Origin: Batkoa obscura
Lineage: Eukaryota; Entomophthoromycota; Entomophthoromycetes; Entomophthorales; Batkoaceae
Reading direction: 5' to 3'
Assembly: GCA_030770535.1 (NCBI GenBank)
Contig: JASVEC010000120.1
Coordinates: 1 to 47,347, forward strand
DNA length: 47,347 nt
Position 1 is the stretch's first letter. Each line of letters begins with the position of its first letter. Both the position numbers and the translations under genes were made by a program. Below are positions 33,436-43,843 of the stretch, one piece after another. The notes under the pieces were generated by a model, which saw nothing but the letters and a program-made list of their open reading frames with translations, did not search any database and was not told where the DNA came from.

Positions 33436-33537
33436 TATGAGGATGTATTTTTGTGTTTAAGAACTTTACTGACAATTTTTCCACATAAATAGCGCTTAAA
33501 AATGGAAAAATAATGGAACTAAAAAAACAGCCCCATA
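33436..33537 (-). mobile_element. MITE-1 copy
   Basis: TATGAGGATGTATTTTTGTG ... ACAGCCCCATA, TA on both sides. It lies inverted to the copy at 33273-33372, 63 bp away. Both share the ACATAAATAGCGCTTAAAAATGG-type variant, so they are close relatives. Confidence 0.87.
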
Positions 33538-35791
33538 TATTACTTTTAATGGCAATATGGTTTCATAAAAATAGCAAAAAAATTAGGATGTTATTGTAAA
33601 TATATAACTAATATATATTACAAGATAATCATATATATAATTGCAGTTATATCGGATAAAAACATAAAATTTTAATTACACCATCATAATAAATTACAAA
33701 GATGGGTTTCAAAAATGAATTTTTAAATAAGTTTAATTAGTAATTTGTATAAATTTATATAAATTTGAATAAACATTTTCTAATATAGTTAAAATGGAGT
33801 GATATATTATTTTATATTACTCTTCTGATTTAATTAAAACCTATAGTTTTTAAATTTGTGACCCTACAGTGTAAACATAGTTATATATATTTATTTTTAC
33901 GAAATCACAAATGTATAAATGCAGTTTTCATATAAATCAGAAAGGTAATTATATAAAATATTTTTTTAAGACTTCTAACAATTTTTTTACTTAATGGCAC
34001 TTAAAAATAATAAAACCAGGAAATTACTGTCATGTTTTATAAAACTTGCTTTTGTTAGAAAATCTTAGCAATAAAAACCAGATTAAAGTATAAAAAAATT
34101 ATTTATTTTATTTAAATGTATCTGGTAATATAAATTAATTCATTTTGTATGGGAAATTCTAAAGCTCAACATAACTAAATTTAATAGGATTCAGATTTAT
34201 TAATAGACGATGAGAGTGACTTCATATTAATTAAATGTATTATTTAGAGTTTTTCTAATGGCAATGTGATTTAATAAACATGTTGAGCCAAACTTAATTC
34301 GCAGTTTTATACATTCACTCCTTTAATATAGGTTATTTTTTATTATTTTATTATACTGAGCGGTTAAATGAATGTTAACTTATGCTCATAGTAATAAAGA
34401 ATTTTCTTTATTATTGTATATAAATTAATTTTTGTGTGATGATTAAACAGGTCCATTTAGATAAGCTGTCATTTTCATTAGTAAATTTACCGCACTATCT
34501 CATTGTAGTATATTACTTACTTCTAATTATATCTGTTTCATTATAGAAGTAAAAAGGAGTTGAGTAACGCTAATCCAACATTCAATAGAATTAATAAATT
34601 ACATAAGAATCATACTGTCAAAAACTTGAATGAGTTGTTTGTTCCCTAGTTTAGGCCTCAAAGTTGATATTAATAAATTATCTTATTTAAATCTCCTTAT
34701 GATTTCATCTTCATTCTTTACTACACTATAGTTATTATAGCTCTATTATGACTTAGTTAACTGTTGATTCAGGAAAGGAGCTTTTGTTAAAAGTTGGCTA
34801 AAATACAGGGATTGGATTTGAAAAAATAGAATATATAAATAATTTAATTATAAAAACCTCCAATAAAAAAGTCGCAAAAGAGCTGCAACAGCCGTAAATA
34901 AAAAAATGTTATATCATGCTTATTTTCTTATCTTAATGAAATCTGGTTGCATAGTTTGGAAGCACCAATCCCAATAAATTGATGGTTAATCAAGGCATTA
35001 CTGACTGAGAAAAGGAAATCTTGGACTAAAAAAACTTGGGAGTGACGGAAAGATAGGAGCTATACATCATTAATTGTCAAATCAATTAAGAAAATCAAGA
35101 GATGTCATTTGCTTATTTGAATCTTACTTCAGCAATCGACAAGAGTTGAGGTTTACATACAACCAATTATAGATAGGTATGCATCTATCGAGCCAATAAT
35201 TTATTACTCCTTGAATGATCTAGTAAAATCAAGATGTAATGGAATAAGGATAAATTCTTATTATAGAAACTTAACCATCAAATATAACTGCAACTATTTA
35301 ATAAACATTCATCCGCTTTAAGCCCAGAATAAAAGTAATCAATTAAATGTCAATTGAAAACGTTTTCGTCCAATCAATTAAGGATTTTAAATAAAGCTTA
35401 AACTGATATCCACTTAGGAGAACTTTAGTATTTAATGGCCTCATTTTTACTAAAATCCCAAAAAATTTTCAAAAAATTAATATCTTTCAGAGTTAAGAAT
35501 TTTCAAAAACCAACCTCTCTTTATAAGTTTGATTATAAAGTACTAGTAATATTTACTTGTGCTTGTACATTTTTTGTTTTATTAAAGTTTATATTATATT
35601 TTATATTACATTTTGATCTTTTCAAAATGTTTTTACAATAGAATATAGGCGTTGTTTGTTTTGTTGAGTCCAATCTTAATTATTTACTTTGGTCTTGATA
35701 TTCCTCTCTATATAATTGTTTCAGTTTAAAGTTAATTTGAAATCTATTAACACCTTCTATCTTATATTATTATTACATATCTCTAATAAAA
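33538..35791. other. Intergenic 2.2 kb, no gene seen
   Basis: A+T-rich. 33950-34020 carries a badly worn MITE-1 copy (TTTTTTAAGACTTCTAACAA, then GGCACTTAAAAATAATAAAA). From about 34500 base composition becomes more balanced, but I find no open frame, RNA gene or known repeat. The last few hundred bases are the presumed kinase promoter. Confidence 0.4.
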
Positions 35792-37126
35792 ATGGTCACT
35801 TTTTCTTCCGATTATTGGGCCCCAGGTTTGGATGTAAATGTGCGTCGTCGCCAAAGCTCTAAAAAAGTCAAAGATGTAGCTCCACTTGAAACCACAGTGG
35901 TAGATAAAGCCTTGTTAGCTCCTCCATCTACAAGCAATGCATCCAATTCTCTCTTCTCTTCTGCTTTTCATGATGATTCTTCCTGCTCTGACCTTTCAGA
36001 AAGAGATCATTCTACTTCTCCTAATCAATCTAAAGCTCACAAAAATTTATCCCGCATTAAAGACAAGAACTTGGAGAAATTATCTCACAACAGTGATTCT
36101 GATTTCTTTGGCAGTGTTAAACACGCTTGGAGCGGAATTGTTGGTTCAAAATCCAGCAAAAAATCTCCAACAAGTAGTAAAGATGGGCAATCCAAAGATG
36201 AATGTTTATCCTTGACATTAAAATACGGTAACTGCGAGAAGCGTTGTATTGGACGTGGAGCTACTGCGGTAGTACGTCTTGTTCATAAGACCGATGCTGA
36301 TAAACGTGACAATTACTATGCCATCAAAGGTTTTCGTAAACGTAGAAAAGATGAATCTGAAAAGGAATACATCAAAAAACTCACTTCTGAATTTTGTATT
36401 AGTTCTACTCTCCACCATCCAAATGTTGTTGAAACTGTAGATTTAATTAAAGATGAAGCTGGTGACTGGTGTCAGGTAATGGAGTATTGTCCTGGTGGTG
36501 ATTTATATTCAGTTATTCGTAACGGACAAATGTCTCGTCATGAAATTGATTGTTGCTTCAAACAATTAATCCTTGGGTTACAATATATTCATAGTATGGG
36601 TGTAGCTCATCGTGACATCAAACCCGAAAATTTGTTAATTGATTATCAAGGACGTATTAAGATTACTGACTTTGGTGTTTCTGATGTATTTAGGATGGTT
36701 TGGGAAACTACATGTCATCGTTCTGCTGGGTTATGTGGTTCAGAACCATACATCCCACCTGAAGCCTTTGTCGAGAAAGATTATGATGGCAGATCAATGG
36801 ATATATGGGCTACTGGTATTGTTTACTATGCTATGTCTTACAATGGTGTGCCATTCCGTACTGCTACAAAGAATGATAGTAATTATAAAGCTTTCCTTGA
36901 AACCAGATTGAATAACAAATACGAACCATTTAAAAGGTATTCACCTGGTTGCAGAGAATTAATGAAACACATTTTAGAGCCAGAACCAAGTAAGCGTATT
37001 ACAATAGATGAGATATTAAATAATGAATGGTTTCAATCTATTGAAGTATGTGAAAATTGCGAAACTTCTACCATGCATCATAATCATTTTTCTAGCAATT
37101 ATATACCCAGGAAGGCATATAATTAA
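35792..37126 (+). CDS. Hal4/Sat4-type Ser/Thr protein kinase
   Basis: 444 residues, no intron. Residues 1-140 are Ser/Lys-rich and probably disordered. The kinase domain runs from about 144 to 414 with all catalytic elements: GRGATAVV glycine loop (154-161), Lys179 in AIKGF, Glu200 in SEF, HRDIKPEN (Asp275) and DFG (293-295). Activation-segment text is CGSEPYIPPE, and MDIWATGIVYYAMSYNGVPF is in the C-lobe. GATAVVRL together with the CHRSAGLCGSEPYIPPE segment and AFLETR is characteristic of the fungal HAL/NPR kinase family. Those kinases regulate plasma-membrane transporters such as Trk potassium and amino-acid permeases. I cannot say which member (Hal4, Hal5, Npr1) it matches best. Confidence 0.9.
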   Translation: MVTFSSDYWAPGLDVNVRRRQSSKKVKDVAPLETTVVDKALLAPPSTSNASNSLFSSAFHDDSSCSDLSERDHSTSPNQSKAHKNLSRIKDKNLEKLSHNSDSDFFGSVKHAWSGIVGSKSSKKSPTSSKDGQSKDECLSLTLKYGNCEKRCIGRGATAVVRLVHKTDADKRDNYYAIKGFRKRRKDESEKEYIKKLTSEFCISSTLHHPNVVETVDLIKDEAGDWCQVMEYCPGGDLYSVIRNGQMSRHEIDCCFKQLILGLQYIHSMGVAHRDIKPENLLIDYQGRIKITDFGVSDVFRMVWETTCHRSAGLCGSEPYIPPEAFVEKDYDGRSMDIWATGIVYYAMSYNGVPFRTATKNDSNYKAFLETRLNNKYEPFKRYSPGCRELMKHILEPEPSKRITIDEILNNEWFQSIEVCENCETSTMHHNHFSSNYIPRKAYN

Positions 37127-37360
37127 CTAGTTCTAAGTTCAAAAAATATATAATAGCTTCTCCACTTTAATTTAATGCCAATGTTAAGTTCATAATAAAA
37201 TTGCATTTGAATAATAGAAATTTAGTATTTTAAAACTATTACTAAAATTTAAAACATTAAATTTAATATAAAATTGACTAAAATTTGTTATTGAATTATT
37301 TTTATGGAACAATAAATTAATAATTATCATAAAAAGATATTGCATTTCATAATATGATTA

Positions 37361-37457
37361 TATGGGGATGTATTTTTTAAGAATTTTCCTAACAATCTTT
37401 CCACTCAAATAGCGCTTAAAAAATGGAAAAAGTTATGAAATAAAAAAACATCCCTAT
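37361..37457 (-). mobile_element. MITE-1 copy
   Basis: TATGGGGATGTATTTTTTAA ... ACATCCCTATA; interior CAAATAGCGCTTAAAAAATGG. It lies 235 bp downstream of the kinase stop. Confidence 0.87.
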
Positions 37458-37908
37458 ACATAAAAATATTTGTAATTAAATTTTAATAAATAGAATAAAC
37501 GTTTATCCTTGGATTTGAGTTTAAAAATAGGAAAGTCAAATGTTAACTTTATGTAGATTTCCTTCCATAGCGCAGTAGTATGTTTTAATAGTGCAACTTT
37601 CAAAATAATTTATTCGACCTTCTCATGTTTTTGCAGTTTTTCCAGGCTAAAAAGATAAAAGAAACCCTTGGTTGCAGCAATTTTTTGAGTTTTTTTCAAT
37701 TGAAATTTATTTAAAAACAGAAAATAAATGAATGATTTCAATTCCTTAATTCTATACGTTTATAGTAATTTTCATTTGAAAAAAAATAGAGGGATTTATG
37801 GGAGAATCCAGCACCTTTTTGATATGAATGCTATGAAAATATACAAATCCTATACATCAGCAAGCTAAATAAGATTCATATCTATTTTTTAATTTAGCTA
37901 ATACAAAA
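37458..37908. other. Intergenic, nothing recognised
   Basis: About 0.45 kb of A+T-rich DNA between two MITEs without an open frame. Confidence 0.35.
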
Positions 37909-38473
37909 TGTAGGAGATCTTTTTTTGGTTTCATTACCTTTTCCATTTTTTAAGTACTATTGTGAAATCTGGTACTCAGGGTTTGGAGTCAAGAACAGCT
38001 ATTGCTGGGTTGACTACACTATAAGTCGAAAGGTCTTAGTTTATATGACTAAGATAGACTTGGATTATGAGGAATAGTACGTAATAGGTTACAAGCTATA
38101 TAAGACAAATATAATAGACAATATTAATGTAAAATCTATGTAAAATACTATTAAGAAAACTTAGTGGCTTTATTAAGTGTAGGAGATATCAAGGAATAAT
38201 TCAGTTAAAAGCCTCAAACTACTATACTCTATAAACTCTTTTATACTCTGAAAAGTATAAATATCAAAATGAGAAGATAATATTCTTTTGGATGGAACTA
38301 CAAATTCTCATAACAAATCAAAATAAGAACATGGAATTGATTTCCTCTGAGCTCGAGAACACAACAGCTTAGGCGATTGTTATGTTACAATTAGCCATGG
38401 GACTGACAAAGCAATATTTCACACTATTTGAGTGAAAAAATTGTTAGTAAAATTCAAGCAGAAAAACATCTTG
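37909..38473 (+). mobile_element. MITE-1 copy interrupted by a solo LTR
   Basis: The left part, 37909-37960, has TTTTTTGGTTTCATTACC and TTTTTTAAGTACTAT. The right part, 38424-38473, resumes CTATTTGAGTGAAAAAATTG and ends AACATCTTGA. The LTR is inserted with a CTAT duplication. Confidence 0.83.
37961..38423 (-). mobile_element. Solo LTR (LTR retrotransposon fossil) inside a MITE
   Basis: TGTGAAAT ... ATTTCACA, 463 bp, flanked by CTAT on both sides. Very similar to the copy at 21359 and in the same orientation. Whole solo LTR, relatively young; no internal domain. Confidence 0.83.
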
Positions 38474-38475
38474 AT

Positions 38476-38697
38476 TTAATTAAATGTCAAAAATAAAAGT
38501 TGAATAACCATCAATTGTTTTTCAATGCTTTTAAAATCAAATAACTTAAATATTCTAGATTTCTCTCTTTTGCTTAATCTTGTCTTTATTATTTCCTTCC
38601 TATCTCTCTTATCTGCTTCCATCGCCACTTGAATTAATGTTAAAATAGTTTTCCTAATAATAAATGCTTGGTAACCTTTCAAGCTCTTTAAATTATC
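38476..38697 (-). other. Exon-like open stretch, gene not identified
   Basis: An acceptor-like TTTAAATTTAG is followed by 73 open codons with a coding-like composition (KRDRKEIIKTRLSKREKSRI, then IFKLFDFKSIEKQ) and a stop at 38476-38478. No upstream exon could be placed in the next 400 bases. It could be the last exon of a lost or degraded gene, or chance. Confidence is low. Confidence 0.25.
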
Positions 38698-39128
38698 CTA
38701 AATTTAAAAACCGAAAGTTTTCATGTTTTTATTTAATGAAAGCAATGTGTTGGTGCAAAAAGTTACTCAACAAATAATAAAATTAGAGAGTACAACCTAA
38801 AGAAAACAGCGAGCTTTCTCATTACAGGATAGTTGAAGCTTCTTAAGAAGGCGTGAATTATAGAACAAGTGTGAGGTTGTTACTATTTGTCATTATGGCT
38901 AGGAAAATCCTGTATTTGAAAATTAAGTTGGATGGTCTGAAAAAAAGCAAGTTAATGGAACTAAATGTTAGATGAAGCAGTAGTTTGATGTACAATCAAA
39001 AACCTAAGACTTATAAAGTGCACACCAGCATAATGTAGGGTTTTTGAAATAGGGAGTTAAGGTGGGAAAGAATTTTCTAAATAAAATATGCAATAGATTT
39101 TTATAAATACTATTACTTATAACTAATA
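38698..39128. other. Intergenic, nothing recognised
   Basis: Composition is less A+T-rich than the surrounding repeats, which may reflect a decayed gene upstream of the exon-like stretch. No frame can be followed. Confidence 0.3.
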
Positions 39129-39333
39129 TATAGGTATGTATTTTTTAAAGAATTTTACCAATAATCTTTCTGTTCGAATAGTGCTTAGAAACGGAAAAAG
39201 TAATGAAGCCAAAAAATAATATGGGGATGTATTTTTGTGTTTAAGAATTTTACTAACAAATTTTCCGCTTAAATAGCGCTTAAAAAATGAAAGAAATAAT
39301 GATGTTAAAAAAAACACTCCCATACCCTCATAC
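39129..39333 (-). mobile_element. MITE-1 copy (outer) split by a second MITE-1
   Basis: The outer copy begins TATAGGTATGTATTTTTTAA, runs to AAGCCAAAAAATA, is interrupted at a TA by the copy at 39220-39324, and resumes TACCCTCATA. Removing the inner copy and one TA restores the expected right end. Confidence 0.8.
39220..39324 (-). mobile_element. MITE-1 copy nested in another MITE-1
   Basis: TATGGGGATGTATTTTTGTG ... ACACTCCCATA with TA at both edges; same orientation as its host. Confidence 0.87.
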
Positions 39334-41054
39334 ATTTATGAAGAATAAATAGACTTTGAGATTATCTTTATTGCATATTTTCACTATGAAATATTATAGT
39401 TCAAAATTAGTAATAAACTTAGTATTAGTGTTGGATTGTGATTTATACAGGACAACTTTAGTAATTAGATATCATTATTATTTAGATGTTCAAAGGATTA
39501 ACAATATAATATGATATTATTTTTTATAAAATTATAAAGCTAAATTAAAAAGTCAATTTAATTTAAATCTAATAAAGTTCAAAAAAATGCAAATAACCAT
39601 TTTAGTAAAACTATTTATTTGTAGATTATAATATAAAAATCTTGTTTAATCTCTTGTTACTTAATTTAGTTAATAGTACTACTTTTATTGAATGGTAATA
39701 AAGTAGTATATTGTAACTTCTATGTATTCAAATAATACCATTAGGTTTAGTATAGTTTATTGATGTAAATCTACAACTTATTATGATAAAACATTTTGTT
39801 ATACATACTAGAAATAAAAATAGTATAGAAATATAGAAGTACAATAAACAAACTTTCTCTTTTTGTGATAAATAAATGCTTATCATTCTAAATCTAACGA
39901 TTTTAAATTTGAAGCATTGCTATAGAAAAATAGAAAAAAATATTTTGAGTAAAAAATATTGAAATAAAATACTACATTTGTGACTCTAGAAAATAAACTA
40001 GGGGCTCAACTCTACAAATATAACATTAAGTAAGGATAACAAGATAATGGTTATTGTAAATCAAAGTTTATTTAATTTTAAAGATGAGTTCTAGTGTAGA
40101 AATTAAACCTAACTATTTTAAACTTATTTAAAATAAAACTTAGAGAGTTAACTGAAAATATCAACTATTACTAAAATTCTATTTTTAACCGAAAAGTAAA
40201 TATTACTTCATCTTAGGGGTAATCGTTTGTCTTTAAGTAACTACATCTATAATAACATTAATCTTGTTTATAACTCAAACCTTAAGCTTGATAATCTTTT
40301 GTTAATTTTGATATAGAAGTAAAGCTGGAATCGTCTCTATTATAAAGCTATAAATAATTTAATGATTAGTAAATAATGATTTATACAATACAAAGCCCTT
40401 AGTAATATTAAAATTGGTATTTTTGATTTATAAAGTGCTTTAGACATAACGTTATTATTTAATAAAATTTCAATCTAATAAAACTTTCTTTCGGTTGGAA
40501 TAATATGAGGGGTAAAATATGGAGTAAAAAAAAATATTTGTTTTTGAAAAAGTTAACTTCAATATTTGATATTTCTTGAAATTTATTAACTTCTTTTAGT
40601 AATCAATAGAGTATAATATATATCCTGAATTTAGAGATAATTGGCTATACTTTACCCTATTCCTTTAAATAGTCTTTTTACCAGGGATATAAAAATTAAA
40701 AGTTGGGTAGTAAAGATTACTTTCACAGGTTACGTCCATTTTGTTAATTTAATAGACAAATAAAATACATCAATTAATCAAATCAATGTCCTTTTATTGA
40801 GTAATAAAGTAAAACCAAGTAATTTATTATACTAATAGACACCAAATAGGATCTATTATCTCCAAGATTGTGGGGGTAATCTACCCCTGGAAGTAAGTTA
40901 AAGAAAGTAGATAATAAAAAAGTATATAAATGCAGCTCCAGTGATTAAATCAAATAAAATTATAAACTATTTATTTATTGTATATATAAGTATATATAAC
41001 CCTACTATTTATATCATTTGACTGATTTTTTTAAATAACTATAACTATATTAAA
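39334..41054. other. Intergenic 1.7 kb upstream of bHLH B
   Basis: A+T-rich, no repeat of the known families and no gene. TATATATAAG-type strings at about 40980-41000, some 60 bp before the start codon, could act as the core promoter of bHLH B. Confidence 0.4.
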
Positions 41055-41681
41055 ATGTTGAACCCAGATCCTATTAAACCAGATCACTCTAGTGAAACTA
41101 TGATGATGAATCAAGAAGAGATGTTACAACAAGGAAACTTATATGAATTGATGGCTTTACAACAGGCTTATGATCCTATGTTTCCAGTAACAAATGAGAT
41201 GATGATGTTGAATGACCCAACCACTTTAAATTATTTAGCTATGAATAGTAATTTGGCTAACTTAGCTAACTTTAGTGAACCCTTCAATACTGAATTTTAT
41301 GAGTACAAAGGTAAAGAAGAGAAGAGTAAAGAGAATAAAAGGCGAGTTAAAATTGAAGAAGAAGATGAAGAACAGAGTAAATTAGACTCTGCTGAACTTC
41401 GTCGTAAAATACATATCCAATCGGAACAAAAACGTAGAGCTCAAATTAAAGATGGGTTTGAAGAGTTAAGAAAACAGTTGCCTAATTGCGCTAATAAGCA
41501 ATTATCAAAGGCTGCCATTTTGAATAAGACTTGTCTACATGTGCAGCAACTAAAGGCTTCTCAGTTTGTTCTATTAACTGAGATTGATCGCTTAAGGTTG
41601 GAAAATGACCATCTTCGTCAATTAAACCAGGCTTTATATCCTAAACACGCGGTTAATAACCTCTATTCTCTTAACCTTTAA
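41055..41681 (+). CDS. bHLH-leucine zipper transcription factor B
   Basis: 208 residues, no intron. The bHLH runs from about 116 to 170: RRKIHIQSEQKRRAQIKDGF with His120, Glu124 and Arg127-128 for E-box reading, then KAAILNKTCLHVQQLKASQF. A leucine-rich zipper (about 171-195) follows. The N-terminal 90 residues are Met/Asn/Gln-rich, then a Lys/Glu block. Seventeen of the twenty residues shown match factor A at 27085 in the basic/helix 1 segment, so the two could heterodimerise (inference). Loop and helix 2 differ clearly, so the duplication is not recent. Confidence 0.9.
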   Translation: MLNPDPIKPDHSSETMMMNQEEMLQQGNLYELMALQQAYDPMFPVTNEMMMLNDPTTLNYLAMNSNLANLANFSEPFNTEFYEYKGKEEKSKENKRRVKIEEEDEEQSKLDSAELRRKIHIQSEQKRRAQIKDGFEELRKQLPNCANKQLSKAAILNKTCLHVQQLKASQFVLLTEIDRLRLENDHLRQLNQALYPKHAVNNLYSLNL

Positions 41682-42148
41682 ATGGCAATAAATTATGTTT
41701 AATTATTTACTTAAATGATATTGTGTACTTGGGTTTTATTGAGGCCTGGCTTATTGAAATTGTTATTACTTTATAAGTGTAGTTTAATTATGTATGAAAT
41801 AAAAAAAATAATGTTATTATTTTTATGATTTGTTAAATGTATTTTGTAAGTAAACTGCTTTGTAATTGTTTGATTTTCTTTATTGTCTATATAAGCATAA
41901 AAATACTCAAACCTAATCTGTTTTGTGACTAAGAATAATATATAATAACTTCACCTTGTTATAAATCTATTTTTTATAAATTTACTATTTAAGTTGAAAT
42001 CCAAATCTAAGTTTTTGATTTGCTAATTCCACTTTTATAAATTATCTTTGTTATTTTTGAAACTTCAATTTTATTCTATTTAAAGGTAGAAATTTAATAA
42101 AATAAAACCGAAAAAAAGTAACCAAAACAAAGATAGGATAGTTTTAAA
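41682..42148. other. Intergenic between bHLH B and Utp15
   Basis: A+T-rich terminator and promoter region; no other feature recognised. Confidence 0.4.
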
Positions 42149-43843
42149 ATGACCGAATACATTCCATTAACCGCAAGGAAATATGCTTCTAAACAACAGA
42201 TAACACCAGAGGTGGCCTTTTGGAAATCGTTTACAGTAAACTGATTATTTTAAACTTTAAATCTTAAAGCTTAATTTTCACTAGTCCCCAGTAATAGTAA
42301 AAGAGAATAATAGCGTAACTTCCATCCATTTCTCTCCAAATTCTCCAACAGACTTTGCGGTTACTGCTTCTACAAGAGTACAAATTTATTCCTCCAGAAC
42401 AAATTCGGTTTCAAAATCCATTTCAAGATTTACAGATACCGCTTACTCAGGAAGCTTTCGTAGCGATGGTAAGTTGGTCGTTGCTGGAGATAATTCAGGG
42501 TTGATTCAAGTAATAATTATTTTCTATTGTTGTTGTTTTATTTATTTTATTAGCTTTTTGATGTCAAATCAAGATCTGTTTTAAGAACTATGAAGGAGCA
42601 TAGAGGGTAAGTAAAATAATACCTCTTAATAATTATAATTCTGATCCACTACTTCTAGTCCAGTTAAAGTAACAAAATTCCACCCAGATAATACAAAAAT
42701 ATTGTCATGTTCAGATGACAGACTTGTAAAAGTATGGGATATTCCTAGTCAAGCTGCAATATCAACTTTTGATGACCATAATGATTATGTAAGATGTGGT
42801 ACTATTAACCCAGCCAATCCAAATGTGTATTTATCAGGTTCTTATGATAATACAGTAAAAATTTATGATGCTCGTAATCCAGCTTCATCAGCTTGTATAT
42901 TGACTCTTGATCATGGAGCACCAGTTGAAGATGTGTTGGTTTATCCAACAGGAAGCTTATTGGCTGTAGCAGGAGGACCATGCGTTAAAATTTATGATAT
43001 TATTACTGGAAGATGTTTACATAATTTAGAAAATTTCCAAAAAACAGTAACCTGTTTAGCGCTCGATGGAGAAAAAGTTAGATTACTAGCAGGTTCTTTG
43101 GATCATCATGTTAAGGTTTATGACCTTTCTGAGTATTCAATGCAACATTCAGTAAAATATCCATCTCCTGTATTATCCTTAGCCATTTCAGGTAATAACT
43201 CAACCCTTGCAGTTGGTATGGTGTCTGGTGCTTTATCTATTCGTAAACGCATCACAACTGGAACAAGCAGAAGCTCTTCAGTTGCATTTAAAGAAGAAGT
43301 AGTAACACCAGAAGTATCAGCACCAACTAAAAAAAAATCGAAAAACCCACATGATAGGTTGATAAGAGACTTCAAATATAAAGAAGCTTTAGATTCATTG
43401 TTAATGGTAGAGTTTTATAGCTTGAATTTAGTTTTTATTAATAGTAATTTTAGACACCTAATAGCAACGATTTGACTATGGAATTATTAAGAGAATTGAT
43501 CCGAAGAGGGGGTATTGAAGTAGCATTATCTGGAAGAGATGATGCTTCTCTTTTAATGTTGTTAAAATTTCTAGCTAATAATTTTAATCATGTTGAATAT
43601 CATTCTTTAATTTTGAATGTTATTATATTAACATTAGGTAAGCTAAATAGCATTCATTTAATGTAGGTTTAAATTTGTTTATTCATAGATATTTACGACA
43701 AAGTGATAACAAGCTCCAACAAGTTAAACAAAGTACTAATTCAGCTTAAAGACAAAGTTCAAAGTGAGTTGACTTTACAAAAAGAAATGGTAGCGGTATC
43801 TGGATTAGCTGAAATGGTCAAAGCTAAAGCTATGACTAAATAG
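42149..43843 (+). CDS. UTP15: U3 snoRNP protein Utp15, WD40
   Basis: Six exons: 42149-42235, 42285-42509, 42554-42606, 42659-43406, 43454-43637 and 43689-43843; introns 44-52 nt; 483 residues. Utp15 is a t-UTP/UtpA subunit of the 90S processome, needed for Pol I transcription and 18S rRNA maturation. The start MTEYIPLTARKYASKQQITP and VAFWKSF are family-typical. A seven-bladed WD40 propeller covers about 45-310 (for example HFSPNSPTDFAVTASTRVQIY, LSCSDDRLVKVWDI, YLSGSYDNTVKIYDARNP). The UTP15 C-terminal domain follows (about 345-483), with FKYKEALDSLLM, LLRELIRRGG, ALSGRDD and LLKFLANNFNH. All splice phases agree. Confidence 0.94.

Noticed and set aside
35435-35641. 68-codon open frame upstream of the kinase
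   Set aside because: Phe/Leu/Lys-rich chance frame in A+T-rich DNA; no in-frame splice join to the kinase, whose own ATG at 35792 is well placed.
683-39333. Regularly recurring roughly 100-bp units as a CRISPR-like or tandem satellite array
   Set aside because: Copies are dispersed, on both strands, with TA duplications and unrelated spacing, as expected of transposons.
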